Shown one piece after another: positions 18,257 to 26,535 of a stretch of DNA of 64,000 nucleotides. The notes beneath the pieces were generated by a model that saw only the letters and a program-made list of their open reading frames with translations, searched no databases and was not told where the DNA came from. How positions within the stretch are numbered: position 1 is the stretch's first letter; each line of letters opens with the position of its first letter. Source of the DNA: Amycolatopsis nivea. GTDB lineage: Bacteria > Actinomycetota > Actinomycetes > Mycobacteriales > Pseudonocardiaceae. The stretch spans positions 240,046 through 304,045 of the forward strand of contig NZ_SDLT01000004.1 in the NCBI RefSeq assembly GCF_004522235.1, given 5' to 3'. Made by a program: the position numbers and the translations under genes.

Positions 18257-18897
18257 GCAATCGCGGCCTTCTGCAGGGTGCGGGTGGCCCGCTCCAGGTC
18301 GTCGACGACGGTCGGCGCGACCGGGTGGCCCGCCGAGGCCATCCAGTTCGCCAGCATCCGGTGGCCGCATTCGGTGAGCACGGATTCGGGGTGGAACTGC
18401 ACGCCCTCCAGCGGCAGTTCGCGGTGCCGCATGCCCATCACGATGCCGGTTTCGGTGGTGCCGGTGACCTCGAAAATGTCCGGATCGATGGTGTCCGGCA
18501 ACACGGTGAGCGAGTGGTAGCGAGTGGCGGTGAACTCCTCCGGCAGCCCGGCGAGGATGCCGGAGCCGGTGTGCCGCACCGGGCTGGTCTTGCCGTGCAG
18601 CAGCTCGTCCGCGCGGTCGACGGTGGCTCCGAAGTGCACGCCCAGCGCCTGGTGGCCGAGGCAGACGCCCAGCATCGGCGTGCGCGTCTCGGCGCATTTC
18701 GCGATCACTTCAATGCTCTGACCTGCGCGTTCCGGCGTTCCGGGACCCGGGGAGACGAGCACCGCGTCGAAGTCCGGCACGCGATCGAGGTCGACGACGT
18801 CGTTGCGCCACACCGTGCAGTCGGCGCCGAGCTGCGCCAGGTACTGGACGAGGTTGTAGACGAAGCTGTCGTAGTTGTCGACGACGAGAACGCGCAT
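18253..18897 (-). CDS. pabA: Glutamine amidotransferase component II (PabA/TrpG)
   Basis: 214 residues, class I glutamine amidotransferase. 'VDNYDSFVYNLVQYL' at the N-terminus, 'SPGPGTP' oxyanion region, nucleophile Cys in 'GVCLGHQALG' (about 79) and His-Glu in 'GVQFHPESV' (about 168-170). It supplies ammonia to a chorismate-using partner for p-aminobenzoate or anthranilate. The gene near pknB in Mycobacterium is called trpG but no trpE or pabB is adjacent here, so it probably serves both pathways or folate. Divergent from the reductase gene with 75 bases between. Confidence 0.92.
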   Translation of the reverse strand: MRVLVVDNYDSFVYNLVQYLAQLGADCTVWRNDVVDLDRVPDFDAVLVSPGPGTPERAGQSIEVIAKCAETRTPMLGVCLGHQALGVHFGATVDRADELLHGKTSPVRHTGSGILAGLPEEFTATRYHSLTVLPDTIDPDIFEVTGTTETGIVMGMRHRELPLEGVQFHPESVLTECGHRMLANWMASAGHPVAPTVVDDLERATRTLQKAAIA

Positions 18898-18947
18898 GCC
18901 GCCAGCTTAGCGGCTCCCACCTGCTGGACCGTACGCCAGATCACAGT

Positions 18948-18966
18948 GATTGTTAGGATCACCTAA
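18948..18966 (+). promoter_or_regulatory. Putative iron box (IdeR/DmdR type) over the fprA promoter
   Basis: GATTGTTAGGATCACCTAA matches the actinobacterial consensus TTAGGTTAGGCTCACCTAA at 14 of 19 positions (12 of 13 from TAGG to the end). It contains the inverted pair TTAGG-ATCA-CCTAA. TAGGAT at 18954-18959 fits a TANNNT -10 hexamer, so bound repressor would cover the promoter. Transcription would begin about 7 bases later, close to the GTG at 18973, suggesting a leaderless mRNA. Confidence 0.5.
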
Positions 18967-18972
18967 CTTACC

Positions 18973-20325
18973 GTGGAGCGGGTGAGCCGAATCCTTCGTG
19001 TCGCCGTGGTGGGCGCCGGCCCCGCCGGCATCTACGCCGCCGACCTGCTGGACAAGTCCGACGCGGACGTCGAGATCGACCTGTTCGAGCGCATGCCCGC
19101 GCCGTTCGGGCTGATCCGCTACGGCGTCGCGCCCGACCACCCGCGCATCAAGGGCATCGTCAACGCCCTGCACAAGGTGCTGGACCGGCCGAACATCCGG
19201 CTGCTCGGCAACGTCGACTACGGCACCGACCTGAAGCTGGACGACCTGCGCGAGTTCTACGACGCGGTCATCTTCGCGACCGGCGCGATGGCCGACCGCG
19301 CGCTCGACCTCCCCGGCATCGACCTCGACGGCAGCCACGGCGCCGCCGACTTCGTGTCCTGGTACGACGGCCACCCGGACGTGCCGCGCACCTGGCCGCT
19401 CACCGCGTCGTCGGTCGCGGTGCTCGGCGTCGGCAACGTCGCGCTGGACGTGGCGCGCGTGCTCGCCAAGACCGCCGACGAACTGCTGCCGACCGACATC
19501 CCGGCGAACGTCTACGAGGGCCTCAAGGCCAGCCCGGTCACCGACGTGCACGTGTTCGGCCGCCGCGGTCCGGCGCAGGCGAAGTTCTCGCCGCTGGAAC
19601 TGCGCGAACTGGACCATTCGCCGAACGTCGAGGTGATCGTGCACCCCGAGGACATGGAGTTCGACGAGGCCAGCGTCGCCGAACTGCGGTCCTCGAAGCA
19701 GACCGACATGGTCGTGAAGACGCTGCAGGAATGGGCGATCCGCGACGAGGGCACCCGCCCGCGCCGGCTGCACCTGCACTTCTTCCACGCACCGGTCGAA
19801 GTGCTCGGCGAGGACGGCAAGGTCGTCGGCCTGCGCACCGAGCGCACCGAGTACCGCGACGGCAAGGTCGTCGGCACCGGCGAATTCCACGACTGGGACG
19901 TCCAGGCGGTGTACCGCGCGGTCGGGTACCTGTCGTCGCACCTGCCGGAAATCCCGTTCGACCACACCGCGGGCGTGATCCCGAACCAGGGCGGCCGGGT
20001 GCTGGACCTGGACGAGAACCAGGTCCCCGGCGTGTACGTGACCGGCTGGATCAAACGCGGCCCGGTCGGCCTGATCGGCCACACGAAGGGCGACGCGGCC
20101 GAGACCGTCGCGAACCTCTTGGCGGACGCGGACACCCTCGCCGCGCCGCGGCATTCGTCCCCGGACGCGATCCTGGAATTCCTTGCCGCGCGCGGGATTT
20201 CGTTCACCACCTGGGAAGGCTGGGGCAAGCTCGACGCGCACGAGAAGTCGCTCGGCGAGGCCGAGGGACGCGAGCGGGTGAAGGTCGTGGAACGCGACGA
20301 GATGGTGCGGGTTTCGCGCGCCTGA
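18973..20325 (+). CDS. fprA: FAD-dependent ferredoxin/adrenodoxin-NADP reductase (FprA type)
   Basis: 450 residues, full length for the family. FAD-binding 'VVGAGPAGIYAADLL' at residue 12, 'FGLIRYGVAPDHP' near 50 (family hallmark), NADP-binding 'VLGVGNVALDVARVL' near 155, 'VHVFGRRGPAQAKF' near 190 and 'YVTGWIKRGPVGLIGHTKGDA' near 360. It passes electrons from NADPH to ferredoxins, feeding cytochromes P450 and iron-sulphur enzymes. GTG at 18973 or GTG at 18982; no ribosome site precedes the first, fitting leaderless expression from the promoter described above. Confidence 0.92.
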   Translation: MERVSRILRVAVVGAGPAGIYAADLLDKSDADVEIDLFERMPAPFGLIRYGVAPDHPRIKGIVNALHKVLDRPNIRLLGNVDYGTDLKLDDLREFYDAVIFATGAMADRALDLPGIDLDGSHGAADFVSWYDGHPDVPRTWPLTASSVAVLGVGNVALDVARVLAKTADELLPTDIPANVYEGLKASPVTDVHVFGRRGPAQAKFSPLELRELDHSPNVEVIVHPEDMEFDEASVAELRSSKQTDMVVKTLQEWAIRDEGTRPRRLHLHFFHAPVEVLGEDGKVVGLRTERTEYRDGKVVGTGEFHDWDVQAVYRAVGYLSSHLPEIPFDHTAGVIPNQGGRVLDLDENQVPGVYVTGWIKRGPVGLIGHTKGDAAETVANLLADADTLAAPRHSSPDAILEFLAARGISFTTWEGWGKLDAHEKSLGEAEGRERVKVVERDEMVRVSRA

Positions 20326-20327
20326 GG

Positions 20328-21230
20328 TCAGTTCAGGTAGACGATCTTCCCGCGGGCGTGCCTGCTTTCGCTCAACTCATGCGCGGCCGCGGCCTCGCTC
20401 AGCGGGAAGGTCGCTGCGACGGGAATCCGCAAGCGGCCTCCCTCACCGAGCTTTACTGCTGGGGCAAGTCCGTGTACTGCCAACGGATCCGCACCAGGGA
20501 GCGCTGCGCCGTGCGAGAAGTGCACGCCGTGCTGTGGCGCGGTGGTGTCGGTGATCGTCACGACCCGCGCAGGGTCTCCGGCGATCTCGATCAGGTCCGG
20601 CAATGCGCCCCCGGCACAGTCGAAGACCGCGTCGACGCTGCCGACTCGGTCGACCAGCCCCGGACCGTACGTCGTCGCCTCAGCCCCGAGGGAACGCAGG
20701 AAATCGTGGTTGTGCGGACTCGCCGTGCCGATAACGGTGGCCCCGCGTGCGATCGCCAACTGAACTGCGACCGTGCCGACGCCGCCCGCCGCGCCGTTCA
20801 CCAGGATCTTTCCGCCAGGAAGCTGATCCAACACCCGGGTCGCGGTTTCGATCGCGCCCGCGGCACCGCCCGCCTCAGCCCAGCTCCAGGCGTCCGGTTT
20901 GGCAGCCCAATGCACCAAGACTGCGTACTCCGCGTTGGCTCCCCGACGATTCGCGTCGGTCATGCCGAAGACGTGCTCGCCGGGCACTATTCCGGTGACC
21001 CCGTCGCCCACCTCGTCGACCACGCCAGCAGCGTCGTAGCCCGTCCGGAACGGGAACGTCACCGGCATCGTGTCTTTGCGCGCTCCGGATCGGATGATGG
21101 TTTCGCCCGCGGAAAACCCGGACGCGCGCACCGAAATGCGGATCTCCCCCGGTCCGGCGTGCGGTTCGGCGACATCGGCAACGTGCACGACGCTGGGCGG
21201 GCCATACTGGGAAAACTGGACGGCTTTCAT
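20328..21230 (-). CDS. Zinc-independent NADP-dependent quinone oxidoreductase-like protein
   Basis: 300 residues, medium-chain dehydrogenase/reductase fold. 'MKAVQFSQYGPPSVVHVADV' start, Rossmann motif 'VNGAAGGVGTVAVQLA' (about 145-160) and 'VIGTASPHNHDFLRSLGA' after it. No zinc-ligand cysteines are visible, as in quinone oxidoreductases. It is convergent with fprA and divergent from a TetR gene 41 bases away, the usual arrangement for a regulator and its target. Substrate unknown. Confidence 0.85.
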   Translation of the reverse strand: MKAVQFSQYGPPSVVHVADVAEPHAGPGEIRISVRASGFSAGETIIRSGARKDTMPVTFPFRTGYDAAGVVDEVGDGVTGIVPGEHVFGMTDANRRGANAEYAVLVHWAAKPDAWSWAEAGGAAGAIETATRVLDQLPGGKILVNGAAGGVGTVAVQLAIARGATVIGTASPHNHDFLRSLGAEATTYGPGLVDRVGSVDAVFDCAGGALPDLIEIAGDPARVVTITDTTAPQHGVHFSHGAALPGADPLAVHGLAPAVKLGEGGRLRIPVAATFPLSEAAAAHELSESRHARGKIVYLN

Positions 21231-21271
21231 GTGCCCGAAGGTATTCCAGCAGGTCAGCGATCCAGCCGGAA

Positions 21272-21892
21272 GTGAGAGAGGTGGCGGCCGAAGTGAGACG
21301 GACCGACGCCGCCCACAACCGAGTCCGCATCCTCGCGGCGGCGCGGGTGGCTTTCACGGTCCGCGGATACGGCGTACCGATGCGGGAGATCGCCCGGCAG
21401 GCCGAGGTGAGCGTCGCGACGGTTTACCGGCATTTTCCGACCAAAGACGCACTGATCGCCGAAGCGTTCGCCGAGGAACTGGCGCTGTGCTCGTCAATCG
21501 TCGAAGAGGGCCTGGCGGAGGCTGATCCGTGGCAGGGTTTCGTCCTGGTGCTGGAGAAGCTGACCGAGGCGCATGCCCGTGACCAGGGCTTTCGCGCGTT
21601 CGTCGCCCAATTGCCCCGGCGACTCGACTTCGCCGCCGACCGAGCCCACACCCTGCGGCTGCTGCTCGAACTCATCCGCCGAGCGAAGGACACCGGCGAA
21701 CTGCGTGCGGATTTCGTGCTGGAAGACCTCGTGCTGGCGTTGGTCGCCAACGAGGGGATCCGGGTGGAACCAGCTTCTGCTCGCGTCGCAGCGGTGCGTC
21801 GGTTCACGGCGTTGCTGATCCAGTCGTTCCGGGCGCATCCGGATGCCGGACCGCTGCCGCCAGCTGTGCGGGTGCCGCTTAGCCGCGCTTAG
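21272..21892 (+). CDS. TetR family transcriptional regulator
   Basis: About 206 residues. Helix-turn-helix 'VPMREIARQAEVSVATVYRHFPTKDALIAEAF' (residues about 35-66) is typical TetR. The ligand domain is helical. Three GTG starts are possible (21272, 21281, 21293); the last gives the common N-terminus 'VRRTDAAHNRVRILAAA' and has GAGAGAGG upstream, so it may be the real one. Divergent from the quinone oxidoreductase gene, its likely target. I see no strong palindrome in the 41-base gap. Confidence 0.85.
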   Translation: MREVAAEVRRTDAAHNRVRILAAARVAFTVRGYGVPMREIARQAEVSVATVYRHFPTKDALIAEAFAEELALCSSIVEEGLAEADPWQGFVLVLEKLTEAHARDQGFRAFVAQLPRRLDFAADRAHTLRLLLELIRRAKDTGELRADFVLEDLVLALVANEGIRVEPASARVAAVRRFTALLIQSFRAHPDAGPLPPAVRVPLSRA

Positions 21893-22022
21893 CAAGGATG
21901 CTCAGCGTGCGGCTGTTCCGGTGGGAGTGATCCACCAAAGTGGTGATGAAACTCGTTTTCTCTTGTGGCCGGGTCGGGCGGGCCGGTAGCTCTGAGGGGT
22001 ACCGCTGACCATGGAGGTTGTC

Positions 22023-22409
22023 TTGTCCTTGGACGTATCGCCCGCGCTGCTGGAAAAGGCCGAACGCGGGGAGGTCTCCGACGCCGAGTTCGTGGCCTGC
22101 GTGCGGGAATCGCTGCCGTACGCGTGGGAGGTCATCACCGGAGTGATCGCGGAAGCAGACACCGCCGCGGACGGATTCGCGGACAACGAAACCCCGCCGC
22201 CGGACGAGACCGCCCGCGGTCAGCTGCTGCGGGCACTGGCCTCAGACGCGATCCGGGGCGGGCTGGAACGGCATTTCGGGGTGAAGCTGGCGTTCCAGAA
22301 CTGCCACCGGGTAGCCGTGTTCCGCGAGACGGACGGGGATCGGTACCGGGCGTTCGTTTCGCCTCGGGGGCAGTTGCTGAACCAGAGCCCTGAGCTGCGG
22401 GACTGCTGA
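22023..22409 (+). CDS. SCO5389 family conserved protein
   Basis: 128 residues. 'SLDVSPALLEKAERGEV', 'FVACVRESLPYAWEV', 'LERHFGVKLAFQNCHRVAVF' and 'RGQLLNQSPELRDC' are the conserved blocks of this actinobacterial family as I remember it. TTG at 22023 is preferred: GGAGG lies 5 bases upstream and family members start at 'MSLDVSP'. ATG at 22011 would add four residues and contain that ribosome site. Soluble; function unknown. Confidence 0.8.
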   Translation: MSLDVSPALLEKAERGEVSDAEFVACVRESLPYAWEVITGVIAEADTAADGFADNETPPPDETARGQLLRALASDAIRGGLERHFGVKLAFQNCHRVAVFRETDGDRYRAFVSPRGQLLNQSPELRDC

Positions 22410-22432
22410 GTCCGGTTTCGGGTTGGACGACC

Positions 22433-22463
22433 GGCCCGGTCAGGGTTTCTCTGGCCGGGCCGC
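22433..22463. terminator. GC-rich hairpin between convergent genes
   Basis: CGGCCCGG/CCGGGCCG arms extended by TCAG/CTGG-type pairing, lying between the SCO5389-type gene and the convergent lipoprotein gene. T-runs on either side are weak, so termination is inferred from position. Confidence 0.5.
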
Positions 22464-22464
22464 T

Positions 22465-22956
22465 TCAGCTTGCTTTGCACTCGGCTGAAGTCACCGCCGC
22501 GGCGACCTTGGTCTTCGTGGAGGACGTAGTCATCACGGTGTTGCGCACCATCGTTTTCCCCGGGGTCGTGCCCGTTGCGGTCTCCGTGATCGGACCGCTC
22601 TTGTCACCGGTGATCTCGTACGTGATGTCGCACGTGTAGTGATCCAGATCAGACGTGCCCTTGTACGTGAATTTCGGCTCTACCACCACATTGCAACCGG
22701 CAGAGCCAAAGCAATGCTTGGAAACGGTCTTCAGCGCAATCTCGAAATCGTTCGCCGCCGGCGGGACGGACGTGCTCTCCGTGGTCGGCAGCGGTGCCGA
22801 GGGGTTCACTGTGCTCGAGTCGAACATGCTCTTCCACGTCGACACTGGCGAGGCAGGTTCTGCTGGATCGGCACCTGTCGACGATCCGCATCCGGCCAGG
22901 GAAATCGCCAAGACAGCTGCGGCGATGGCAAAAACGATGAGTTTGTGAGCCGACAT
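22465..22956 (-). CDS. Secreted lipoprotein, unknown function
   Basis: 163 residues. Signal peptide with lipobox 'LAGC' (Cys at about 23). The mature part has a Ser/Pro/Thr-rich linker and a C-terminal domain with cysteines in 'SKHCFGSAGCNVVVEPKF', 'HYTCDITYEITG' and 'SAECKAS', likely two disulphides. ATG preceded by GGGGAGA. The conserved core resembles other small actinomycete lipoproteins but I cannot name a family. Confidence 0.75.
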   Translation of the reverse strand: MSAHKLIVFAIAAAVLAISLAGCGSSTGADPAEPASPVSTWKSMFDSSTVNPSAPLPTTESTSVPPAANDFEIALKTVSKHCFGSAGCNVVVEPKFTYKGTSDLDHYTCDITYEITGDKSGPITETATGTTPGKTMVRNTVMTTSSTKTKVAAAVTSAECKAS

Positions 22957-23076
22957 TCGTTCTCCCCGCCGTTCGCCGCTGAACGTGTCAGGTTTGAACT
23001 CGCAAGGATCGCCATCGGTGTTACAGGGCGTGAGATAGTCGCGCGCGAACCTCGTGTCCGGAAAACCAGCGTCCGG

Positions 23077-24072
23077 CTAGCCCCGCAGTGCGGGCAACAC
23101 CTCGGCACCGATCCGCGCGATGTTTGTCATCGTGCCCTCCTCCGTGCCCGACGCTTCCACGAACATGATCACGTGCGACACCCCAGTGCGCGCAAAACTC
23201 GTCCGCAAAGTCTCGACGCAATGCTCAACCGACCCCACCGGATGGATCGCGCACAGTTTTTCCGTGTACTCCCAAGGATCCCGCCCGGGACCAGGCCGAT
23301 CGTCAACCGGCACATGGGCCGCTAAGCCGTCCGCCAGCCATCCCGGCAAAGCGCGGCGCACAACGGCGGAAGCATCGTCGCCGACCTGGCACAGCACCGT
23401 CGACACGTGGGCCGCGGGAGCACCGTAAGCAGCGACAGTGGCCGCCTTCTCCGCGTCATCCGCGTGCAGGCCCAGCAACAACGGCAGCTCACGTTTCGCA
23501 GCCAACCGGACCGCGGAAGAAGTCGGGCCGCCGCAGGCCACCACGACTTGTGGGGTGCGTTGCGGAGTCGGGCGCAGCGGTACCTCACGGAAGGAGAAAT
23601 GCGCGCCCCGGGCCGAGACTCGACCACTAGCGGCAGTCAGCAACAGGTCCAGCGACTCGGCGAAACCCGTTTCATAGCGCGGCAATCCGGTCCCGAATAC
23701 CTCCAGGTCCTGCCACGGCCCACCTCGGCCGACGCCCAATCGCAGGCGGCCGTCAGAAACCGCGTCGAGCATGGACCACTGTTCTGCCAACGCCACCGGA
23801 TGCGTCGTGGACAGCACGCTTACCGCCGTCCCGACACTCATTCGCGACGTCTGGCCGAGCACGTGCGCAGCGAGCGTGATGGCCGACGGGCACACGCCAT
23901 ACGGCATGAAGTGGTGCTCGGCCAGCCACACGTCGTCGAAACCGGCGACCTCGGCCGCGCGGGCCGCGTGGACGGTGCGGCGCAGTACGGCGGCGTCGTC
24001 CTGGCCCGGGAAGCGGCCCGAGACCAGGAAGACCCCGAACCTCAGTTGCTCACCGACACGTTGTTGAACCAC
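23077..24072 (-). CDS. LLM-class flavin-dependent oxidoreductase
   Basis: About 331 residues, luciferase-like TIM barrel. 'LRFGVFLVSGRFPGQD' start, 'FDDVWLAEHHF' near 45 (hallmark), 'LSTTHPVALAEQWSMLDAVSDGRLRLGVGRG' near 90. Uses FMN or F420; substrate unknown. The start is uncertain: GTG at 24072 or 24090. Both lie inside the 3' end of the small membrane-protein gene, so translation is probably coupled. Confidence 0.82.
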   Translation of the reverse strand: MVQQRVGEQLRFGVFLVSGRFPGQDDAAVLRRTVHAARAAEVAGFDDVWLAEHHFMPYGVCPSAITLAAHVLGQTSRMSVGTAVSVLSTTHPVALAEQWSMLDAVSDGRLRLGVGRGGPWQDLEVFGTGLPRYETGFAESLDLLLTAASGRVSARGAHFSFREVPLRPTPQRTPQVVVACGGPTSSAVRLAAKRELPLLLGLHADDAEKAATVAAYGAPAAHVSTVLCQVGDDASAVVRRALPGWLADGLAAHVPVDDRPGPGRDPWEYTEKLCAIHPVGSVEHCVETLRTSFARTGVSHVIMFVEASGTEEGTMTNIARIGAEVLPALRG

Positions 24073-24200
24073 AGCAGCGGGTCCAGCCACGGGAACACCA
24101 CGAACATCAGCAGCGCCACGATTCCGAGCACCAGCACGAGCGCGATCACGAACTTCACCGCGAACGGTCCGGGCAGATGCCGCCAGAGCCAGCCGTACAT
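24042..24200 (-). CDS. Small single-pass membrane protein
   Basis: 52 residues: 'MYGWLWRHLPGPFAVKF' then one long membrane helix (about 15-40) and a short outer tail 'PLLWFNNVSVSN'. The ATG shares one base with the sortase stop (TGATG), and its own end overlaps the flavoenzyme gene. Conserved coupling behind class E sortases suggests a partner or accessory peptide, which is inference. Confidence 0.75.
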   Translation of the reverse strand: MYGWLWRHLPGPFAVKFVIALVLVLGIVALLMFVVFPWLDPLLWFNNVSVSN

Positions 24201-25546
24201 CAGGACGCGACTCCGATCTTCTTCAGCAACGTCGTGTAATCCGGCACCTGCGTCTTCGGCACCTGGCGGGTCAGCACCGAGGTGATGATCAGCCGTTCCT
24301 TCGCCGAGAACTGCGGGTGACACGTGGTGAGCGTGAGCAGCGAAGCCTGCTGCGCCTTCGGCAGCGCCCCGGCCGGCTTGTACGGCACCGGGTTCACCGC
24401 GTCGCCCTGGCTCGGCTGGACGACCTTGCGGCCGAACGTCTCGTCGTACGGTCCGCCGCCGGGAATGCTCGAGTTGCGCAGCGTCGACACGCCCTTGCAC
24501 TCCGGCTGCGCGCCCTTGCCGCTGCTCCAGCCCTTGACCTCGTCGTCGTACGGCAGCACCTGGTAGATGAAGAAATCGGTGTGCGTTTCGATCACGATCT
24601 GGTCGCAGGAACTCAGGTTGTCCAGGTCGTTGAACGGCGCGCCCTTGCCGACGCGGTGCCCGGCGACGCCGAAGTTGCCCGGTTCGCCCGGCAGCGCGGT
24701 GCCCTTGTAGTGGCCGGGGCCGATCGCCAGCGAATCCTCGCCGGTGCCTTCCTGGATAGTGAAGTTCCAGTCCGCGCCGAACGACGGGATGTGGATGCGC
24801 GCGAACGCCTTGCCGTCGATCAGCTCGGGGTGCAGCGTGCGGTCCTTCGCCCAGTCGCCGTCGAGCTGGTCGCTCGCGGTGTGCTGTTTCTCGGCGGAGA
24901 ACAGATCGGTGACCCACACCTCGTACACCATGAACAGCAGCACGACCACGCCGAGCGTGATGAAGATTTCGCCCGCGGTGCGGATCGCGAGCCCGCCCTT
25001 GCCCAGCGGCGGCGGGGTCTTTTTCGCCTTCTTGTCGTCCTTGTCCTCCACCGCGACCGCAGAGAACACCTCGGTCGGCTGCTCGGCGAACTCCGGGCCG
25101 GTCATCCGCCGCCGGGACGGGTCCGGGGCCGCGGTGCCGACTCGGCGCGGCATCTGACGGCCTTCTTCCGGCTGGCGGCGAGGACGTCCGCCGGGGTCGC
25201 CGGGACGTCGTTGCGGACCGCCTTCGGCGCGGAACTCCGCGGTACGGCGGGGTCCGGGATCGCGCGGACCGCCGAAATCACCGCCGCGGGGGTCACCCTC
25301 GCGGGGCCTGCCTTCGCCCGGCCGGCCCTGCACGGGCCGGTTTTCGCCGCCGTCCCGGCGCGGTCCGCCCCGGTCGATCGGCGTGCGCTGTTCGGGTGAT
25401 CTGCCGCTGGGGTTCCCGGCCACTCTTCGCCGCGGCGGGGTCTCCCCTGGCTGCCTTCTCGGCGGCGGCGGCTGACGGCGGACCGGGCGGTCAGGTCCGG
25501 TGCCGGGGCGGCGGTCGTCCTCGCCCGGCCAATCTTGCGGCGTCAC
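24200..25546 (-). CDS. Class E sortase with long disordered N-terminus
   Basis: 448 residues. The first 185 residues are Arg/Pro/Gly-rich and disordered. One membrane helix (about 193-213) leads to the sortase domain: 'FARIHIPSFGADWNF', catalytic His in 'GVAGHRVGKGAP' (about 297), catalytic Cys in 'LLTLTTCHPQFSAKERLIIT' (about 411) and Arg about 9 residues on. Class E sortases anchor proteins with LAXTG-type signals to peptidoglycan. No LAXTG protein is evident in this window. It lies divergent from crgA. Confidence 0.9.
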   Translation of the reverse strand: MTPQDWPGEDDRRPGTGPDRPVRRQPPPPRRQPGETPPRRRVAGNPSGRSPEQRTPIDRGGPRRDGGENRPVQGRPGEGRPREGDPRGGDFGGPRDPGPRRTAEFRAEGGPQRRPGDPGGRPRRQPEEGRQMPRRVGTAAPDPSRRRMTGPEFAEQPTEVFSAVAVEDKDDKKAKKTPPPLGKGGLAIRTAGEIFITLGVVVLLFMVYEVWVTDLFSAEKQHTASDQLDGDWAKDRTLHPELIDGKAFARIHIPSFGADWNFTIQEGTGEDSLAIGPGHYKGTALPGEPGNFGVAGHRVGKGAPFNDLDNLSSCDQIVIETHTDFFIYQVLPYDDEVKGWSSGKGAQPECKGVSTLRNSSIPGGGPYDETFGRKVVQPSQGDAVNPVPYKPAGALPKAQQASLLTLTTCHPQFSAKERLIITSVLTRQVPKTQVPDYTTLLKKIGVAS

Positions 25547-25754
25547 GCAAGCTCCTCCCGCGCCCGGCCGGAGGCCTCCTCGGCACTCCAGGTGGCGCTA
25601 TTGTCACAGTCTGAGAAACCCGACCGCTCCCGCCCGGTGCTGCGGAGCCGTCCTTTACGTTAACGTGTGCACGTGGCGCTGGTTGCGCACCCCGACAGCG
25701 GGACCTCGTCCAGGATGCCGCCACCAGGAATGCCCGAGAGCACGCGAGGAAACG

Positions 25755-26021
25755 ATGCCGAAGTCGAAGGTCCGCAAGAAGACCGCGTACACCCCGCCTG
25801 TCGACCGCCGCACCCCGGTGAAGGTCCAGGCCGCGGGACCGTCGAACCTGTTCTACAAGATCGTCATGTTCGGCCTCATGCTCCTCGGGCTGGTGTGGCT
25901 GGTCGTGAACTACATCGCCGGCGACAAAGTTTCGTTCCTCAGCGAGCTCGGAAACTGGAATTTCGCCATCGGATTCGCCGCGATGATCGCCGGCCTGCTG
26001 ATGACGATGCGGTGGCGCTGA
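25755..26021 (+). CDS. crgA: Cell division protein CrgA
   Basis: 88 residues, start ATG with a GAGGAAACG ribosome site. Basic N-terminus 'MPKSKVRKKTAYTPP' and two membrane helices (about 33-55 and 68-86, ending 'GLLMTMRW'), the CrgA layout. CrgA bridges FtsZ, FtsQ, FtsI and CwsA in mycobacteria and inhibits premature septation in Streptomyces. The gene lies between sortase and PH-domain genes, as in the mycobacterial origin region. Confidence 0.93.
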   Translation: MPKSKVRKKTAYTPPVDRRTPVKVQAAGPSNLFYKIVMFGLMLLGLVWLVVNYIAGDKVSFLSELGNWNFAIGFAAMIAGLLMTMRWR

Positions 26022-26056
26022 CCATCCGCCGGATCAGCTTTGCTCCGGTCGGCCGA

Positions 26057-26114
26057 TTGACACCGAATCACACCGGTGTGACTCATCCCCAGTGTGGATA
26101 ACCCCTGTGGATAA
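26057..26114 (+). promoter_or_regulatory. Promoter with palindrome and two perfect DnaA boxes
   Basis: A perfect -35 TTGACA (26057-26062) is followed by the 14-bp perfect palindrome TCACACCGGTGTGA (26068-26081). Two copies of TGTGGATAA follow at 26093-26101 and 26106-26114, each the exact complement of the DnaA box TTATCCACA, 13 bp apart. The boxes overlap the first codons of the PH-domain gene. No clear -10 is visible. Confidence 0.55.
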
Positions 26115-26535
26115 CCACCCGACCTCCTGGGCCCCGCGCCGAAACCTCGTGGTAGTGGCGTGGGGCCTGACCGCATTGCTGCTGGTCGGAACCGGCGCGG
26201 ACGCGTTCTTCGGCGACGGCAAGGGCGCGGTGCTCACCGGCCTCGCGACCCTGGCCGTCGGCGCGTTCGCGGGCCACTGGACGCTCGTGCGGCCGCGACT
26301 GGCCGCCGACGAGCACGGTCTTCAGGCCCGCACGCTCTCCGGCACGCACCGGCTCCCCTGGACCGGCACGACGGTCCGGCTGCGGAGCACCCGCCGTCTC
26401 GGCCGCGACGGCGTGACGCTCGAACTGGAGCGCGACGAGCAGTTGTTCATATTCGGGCAGACCGACCTCGGCGAGGATCCTCGCGACGTGCTGGACGTGC
26501 TTACCGAACTGCGGGCCCGCTCAACTGGAGCGTGA
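26092..26535 (+). CDS. PH domain-containing membrane protein
   Basis: 147 residues or fewer. Two membrane helices (about 20-38 and 45-65) precede a small beta-rich PH-like domain with 'LAADEHGLQARTLSGTHRLPWTGTTVRLRSTRRLGRD' and 'LELERDEQLFIFG', as in the mycobacterial membrane protein near crgA. Possible starts: GTG at 26092 or GTG at 26107; neither has a good ribosome site and both lie within DnaA boxes. Its 3' end overlaps the convergent rhomboid gene by 15 bases. Function unknown. Confidence 0.78.
   Translation: MWITPVDNHPTSWAPRRNLVVVAWGLTALLLVGTGADAFFGDGKGAVLTGLATLAVGAFAGHWTLVRPRLAADEHGLQARTLSGTHRLPWTGTTVRLRSTRRLGRDGVTLELERDEQLFIFGQTDLGEDPRDVLDVLTELRARSTGA

Noticed and set aside
18253..18897. 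Firm assignment as anthranilate synthase TrpG
   Set aside because: The amidotransferase is generic and no trpE or other trp gene is adjacent, so folate versus tryptophan use cannot be decided from sequence here.
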